NCBI RefSeq assembly: GCF_910592395.1
Contig: NC_088321.1
Location: 14,882,001-14,942,000, forward strand
DNA: 60,000 bases
Source: Lineus longissimus
Taxonomy: Eukaryota; Nemertea; Pilidiophora; Heteronemertea; Lineidae
Reading direction: 5' to 3'
Positions 55,829 to 60,000 of the stretch are shown here, piece by piece. The position numbers and the translations under genes are program-made. Under the pieces are notes generated by a model. It was not told the DNA's origin. It searched no databases and worked only from the letters and a program-made list of their open reading frames with translations. Position 1 is the stretch's first letter; the number at the start of each line of letters is the position of its first letter.

Positions 55829-57150
55829 AAGTTTTTAAATGTATTAAGAGTTTTCAGTTTGAATAAATATGAACTTTGTCCCTGAGGTTGTCCAAGAGAG
55901 ACTGCACCACACAGTAAAAGGACATGTGGTTTAGTGACAAGTACAGGTACCCTCTGCTGTAAGCATGCATTTTGAAATTATTCCATTTGCCTGTGATGTG
56001 TGCTAGTTAGGGCTTCAAATCATTGCACTTTGTGAGACAGTGACAGCAGGTTGGGAAGACGACACATCAACATATGTACCAGAGCTTCTGTGGATTAGTT
56101 GCTTGAACTCCAGAGGCCCATCGTTTGAACCTTAAAGTTGGCATGAGACCTGTGGCAGGTCACTGTCTATCTTGTTTAACTCCACCCAGCTTTATGAATA
56201 GAAACGCTGAGGTTGCTTTTTTGGAAGGACTGGCGTTGAAAGTTATGACACCAGACCATAAGACCATAATTTTGGATGCAGTCAAGAAGTCCTTGTGGTA
56301 AAATGTAGGTTGTGCCAAGTTACACAATGTTTGTAGAAGATTAAAAGGAATTTGGCTATGGCCAAGACTCCCTTGCAGCATTAAATTGGAATTTGAATTG
56401 TCCCAAATTTACAAGGTGGCTGAGTTTTGATTTTATCTTCAGAAATAAAAAAACCAAGGGAGGAGAGGATGACCTTTCAAAATTTCAGAGAAACGGAAAT
56501 CGAGGATTGGTCATTCAAAACTCTAAATTAAATGAATACTATTGGTCTTTCCAGCAGCCAACACCTCATGAACTAGACTGGAAAATAGCACAGGTGATCA
56601 AGACTGATACCGCACAATCGTCCTCCTGGTTAACAAGCTAAGACCAATCCAGATGGGGAGGGTTGGCCCTCCAACACCACTACCAATGCTCTCAGCTGGG
56701 ATCAGTGGACTGCAGCAATATCTTACTGAAGACAAAGATGAGGGAATCTACAATGTTGATGCAAGATTGTGTCTTTGACTACCAAGGTTTGTTGATTGTT
56801 TATAGCAGAACTTGTGTTTTGCGGTATAGGTGTAAATATGGCTGATCTGGCTGAGGCCTAGGCAAGCTCAGGATACCCTTCTGTGACTGCAACTATCATC
56901 CTAATGATGACATTGTTGCACGGAAGGATAGTCTGTGGTACATGATTCTAATTTCCTGCCATGAAAAATTCAAGGACAAAGTCACAACCAGTCTCCCGTG
57001 ATAATGCCACAAAAGTAATTTGAGTATTCGATATGACTGATATCTTTCGGTACAACATCTTGTAAACATCATGATTGACGGACACCTTTCAATTGAATGG
57101 GTAACCCTCATTTTCTTTCACTCTTAATCAGTTGTTATCATTATTTCAGC

Positions 57151-57285
57151 TTTGGTTCACCAGTAGGTCCTCGGATGGTAAAGTTTGGACACAACATCCT
57201 GAGCATGAAGAATATTCTGAAAGACAGCACAAACAATATTTGGACATTCAATTTTTCAGCTGAGAAGGACCTTTTTTCAAGTTAG
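57151..57285 (+). ncRNA. Exon-like block 4 of an unrecognised transcript
   Basis: A TTATTTCAG acceptor is followed by CTTTGGTTCACCAGTAGGTC and a short frame closing at 57283-57285. It is part of the same loose series of acceptor-led blocks. Confidence 0.22.
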
Positions 57286-57374
57286 GACTAAAGCCCCTGG
57301 GCCTGCTTTAGGCCTATAACTGTAGTTTGTGCTCTGTAGTATGTGATTTGAAAAGATTGGAGTCAGGATTGTAA

Positions 57375-57430
57375 CTGTTTGCCACAGTAACTTAAGGCCG
57401 TGTTTGCCACAGTAACTTAAGGCCGTGTTA
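57375..57430. repeat. 26-bp tandem duplication
   Basis: GTTTGCCACAGTAACTTAAG followed by GCCGT is present twice in a row. Confidence 0.85.
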
Positions 57431-57527
57431 GTGACCCATTTGTTTTCAGTTTACAAAGCAATCATGATCAACTGCATTGATCCCTCAAAAGATTGTTGGA
57501 GTGACTCCATTAAATGTAACAAAAATA

Positions 57528-58416
57528 TCCAACACCTGGTATTCTAGTTACTGTAGGTTAGCTACTGAAGTGACCTTTTTGTTTTCACTTTTAAAAACCT
57601 ATGCGATTTGCCGCACTGAAGGTCCCTCCTGAGATTGTTGGACTGGGTCCATTAAATGTGACAAAAATATCCAATACCTATTTACAAATGAAGTGAGGGG
57701 TCAGCCTTTTGGTGTAACTCCATATAACTGTCTGGTGATTTCGCTCCGGGCTTGTGACATTCTGATCGGTCTGAAATAATCATTGTCGCCCATCCCTCAA
57801 TTTGAGGCCTGTGTCCCGATGGTGGCGTTGAATGGCAAAATCAAAGGGGCATGATGGCGGTTAAACCTATTGCGAATGGGCAGCATCACAACCAGTTCTG
57901 AGATCTGGGGGTGGTGTAGGATATCTGGTTACCACGCACACATCTCTTGAATCTGCGGTGGGTTGGTAACCCCACGCTACGTAAGGGGAGGTTCTGGGTA
58001 AGACTTGGTCCACGTGAATAGGTTGTACCTGAAAGATGAGAAGTTGCGAATGGTCGCCTTAGAATATGTCCTTCGACCAGCTAGTGCTAACCCGGTCACT
58101 GTCTCCAGGTCACCATACCTTGGTCAATGAGCGGGCGAAGAACCCAATGGCTCCGTCAGGAGTACATCGTCAACTTCAGCCCGTAGTCAAACCGGTGCAC
58201 GCACAAATATCTTAGCTGAGAGTGGGGGACGTACTTGCTTCTCATCGGGGTAATACAGTACCACTGTATACAATGACCCCATTTTAGTTGGATTTTACTG
58301 AGGAGTGGACGATAATGAGAATTTCAGGCCAGTCCGATTGTCACCAGTTCAGAGGGCGATTACCTGATAGTTATGTGGCATTCCATCAAACGGTGAACTC
58401 TTTCACATCCTTTGTA
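57528..58416. repeat. Direct repeat of about 0.88 kb, copy 1
   Basis: It matches 59121-60000 at an offset of 1584 bp with only a handful of differences (for example CCTCCTGAG versus CCTCCAGAG, GGTAACCCC versus GGTACCCC). It includes TGGTTACCACGCACACATC and GAGTGGGGGACGTACTTGC. A diverged 60-bp part (GATTGTTGGA to AAATATCCAACACC) also occurs at 57489-57535. Identity unknown. Confidence 0.92.
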
Positions 58417-58597
58417 AATTAGTGTTGCTTGTTACATGTCACATTCAATGGCTCATTTGAGGATAGTTTCTGTGATTCTACTTTACCATGAGCAGGCCCA
58501 TTAAAACCTAAACTGTGTAGTTTGTGCTCTGTAGTATGTGATATAAAAAGTTGTAAATCTGGTTATTGTAGTAAAGATTGTAGAATGGAATATCCGC

Positions 58598-59119
58598 GGG
58601 ATGCCCTAATCTGAGAGCCAAGAGCCAAGACGCTGTTAAAGAGCCAATTAAGTGCTGCCAGGAAAGCCCCGAGCCAAAGAAAAAGTTTAGGCTAATGAAA
58701 CTTTGGGAATCCTAAGCCTACAGGTACCCTACTTGATAAAAAATTAATTTATTATGTAATCATTTATGACATTGTAAGAAATCACCACCTTGATAGCTAT
58801 ATGGTTCACAGTCTACCATGCCAGGATTTTTTATTGTACTCTTGTTATGCCGTCAATACAATAGGGCAAGTACAGTGTACATGAGTCTGCACTTCATACA
58901 CTGTGTACAATCGCACTTGTTTGTCATTCCTGCCGTATCATGTAGCCTTGCGCAAATAGTTCAATCAAAATTGTTTTAAAAAGGCATGATATTGCTCAAA
59001 TTTGTAAATTCTTGATTGAAATCTGCCAATTCAAGTAATGAGATAGCGGTACTCTGCCTATCTGTACTATAAAAAACCGACGGTTATTGCGGCTCTTGGC
59101 TCTAGGATTAGGGTGTCCC
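58598..59119. mobile_element. 522-bp TIR element with 7-bp target duplication
   Basis: The left end GGGATGCCCTAATC and the inverted right end GGGACACCCTAATC are both followed inward by AGAGCCAAGAGCC. AATATCC flanks both sides (58589-58595 and 59120-59126). The right flank, ATATCC plus ACACCTGGTATTCT, matches the other repeat unit near 57528. It has no coding capacity. Confidence 0.85.
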
Positions 59120-59120
59120 A

Positions 59121-60000
59121 ATATCCACACCTGGTATTCTTTAGTTACTGTGTAGTGACCTTTTTGTTTTCACTTTTAAAAACCTATTCGATTTGCCGCA
59201 CTGAAGGTCCCTCCAGAGATTGTTGGACTGGGTCCATTAAATGTGACAAAAATATCCAACACCTATTTACAAATGAAGTGAGGGGTCAGCCTTTTGGTGT
59301 AACTCCATATAACTGTCTGGTGATTTCGCTCTGGGCTTGTGACATTCTGATCGGTCTGAAATAATCATTGTCGCCCATCCCTCAATTTGAGGCCTGTGTC
59401 CCGATGGTGGCGTTGAATGGCAAAATCAAAGGGGCATGACGGCGGTTAAACCTATTGCGAATGGGCAGCATCACAACCAGTTCTGAGATCTGGGGGTGGT
59501 GTAGGATATCTGGTTACCACGCACACATCTCTTGAATCTGCGGTGGGTTGGTACCCCACGCTACGTAAGGGGAGGTTCTGGGTAAGACTTGGTCCACGTG
59601 AATAGGTTGTACCTGAAAGATGAGAAGTTGCGAATGGTCGCCTTAGAATATGTCCTTCGACCAGCTAGTGCTAACCCGGTCACTGTCTCCAGGTCACCAT
59701 ACCTTGGTCAATGAGCGGGCGAAGAACCCAATGGCTCCGTCAGGAGTACATCGTCAACTTCAGCCCGTAGTCAAACCGGTGCACGCACAAATATCTTAGC
59801 TGAGAGTGGGGGACGTACTTGCTTCTCATCGGGGTAATACAGTACCACTGTATACAATGACCCCATTTTAGTTGGATTTTACTGAGGAGTGGACGATAAT
59901 GAGAATTTCAGGCCAGTCCGATTGTCACCAGTTCAGAGGGCGATTACCTGATAGTTATGTGGCATTCCATCAAACGGTGAACTCTTTCACATCCTTTGTA
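59121..60000. repeat. Direct repeat of about 0.88 kb, copy 2 (cut by window end)
   Basis: The second copy of 57528-58416, continuing past the window. The near identity implies a recent duplication or gene conversion. No open frame of note and no recognised RNA. Confidence 0.92.

Noticed and set aside
58210-58260. GAGTGGGGGACGTACTTGC resembling the 3' part of U1 snRNA
   Set aside because: The 5' end (ATACTTACCTG) and the stem-loops expected of U1 are absent at the right distance.

Overview
This is animal (metazoan) nuclear DNA from an invertebrate, probably marine. The evidence is a many-exon gene with GT-AG introns, ordinary animal protein families, and a dense load of tRNA-derived SINEs, short inverted-repeat elements and minisatellites. 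The sequence does not let me name the species. Vertebrates are unlikely from the repeat content.

Positions 188-30864, minus strand: the 5' two thirds of a talin gene. I traced 27 coding exons from the start codon (30864-30862) to the last exon in the window (188-320). Every junction has AC/CT boundaries on the plus strand, which is GT-AG on the coding strand. All phases agree, and the exons join into one open frame of 5130 nt (1710 codons). They encode the F0-F1-F2-F3 head, the linker and rod bundles R1 to about the middle of R9. The remaining rod and the C-terminal actin-binding and dimerisation regions lie to the left of the window. The coding exons are moderately GC-rich. The introns are AT-rich and hold a LINE relic, several MITEs and tandem repeats. 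In coding exons 2 and 18 a tandem duplication copies the end of the exon together with its 5' splice site.

Positions 30901-48810: repeat-rich intergenic DNA with no recognisable coding exon. Talin's first non-coding exon and promoter probably lie here or further right. It contains an inverted pair of SINEs, a pogo-like MITE for which a related copy in the same window preserves the empty site, several minisatellites, and a second copy of a MITE that also sits in a talin intron.

Positions 48811-49713, plus strand: the last two coding exons and poly(A) signal of an SLC5-type sodium/solute cotransporter. The membrane-spanning exons expected upstream were not found. A block of direct and inverted repeats lies immediately before the first of the two exons.

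Positions 49714-60000: no recognised protein gene. There are direct repeats at 50.3-50.75 kb and a CACGTG-bearing inverted repeat near 51.95 kb. From 52.5 to 57.3 kb there are blocks that look like exons, with good acceptors but short, interrupted frames, possibly a non-coding transcript. The right edge (57.5-60.0 kb) carries two nearly identical copies of an unidentified segment of about 0.88 kb. The second copy is interrupted on its left side by a 522-bp terminal-inverted-repeat element with a visible target-site duplication.
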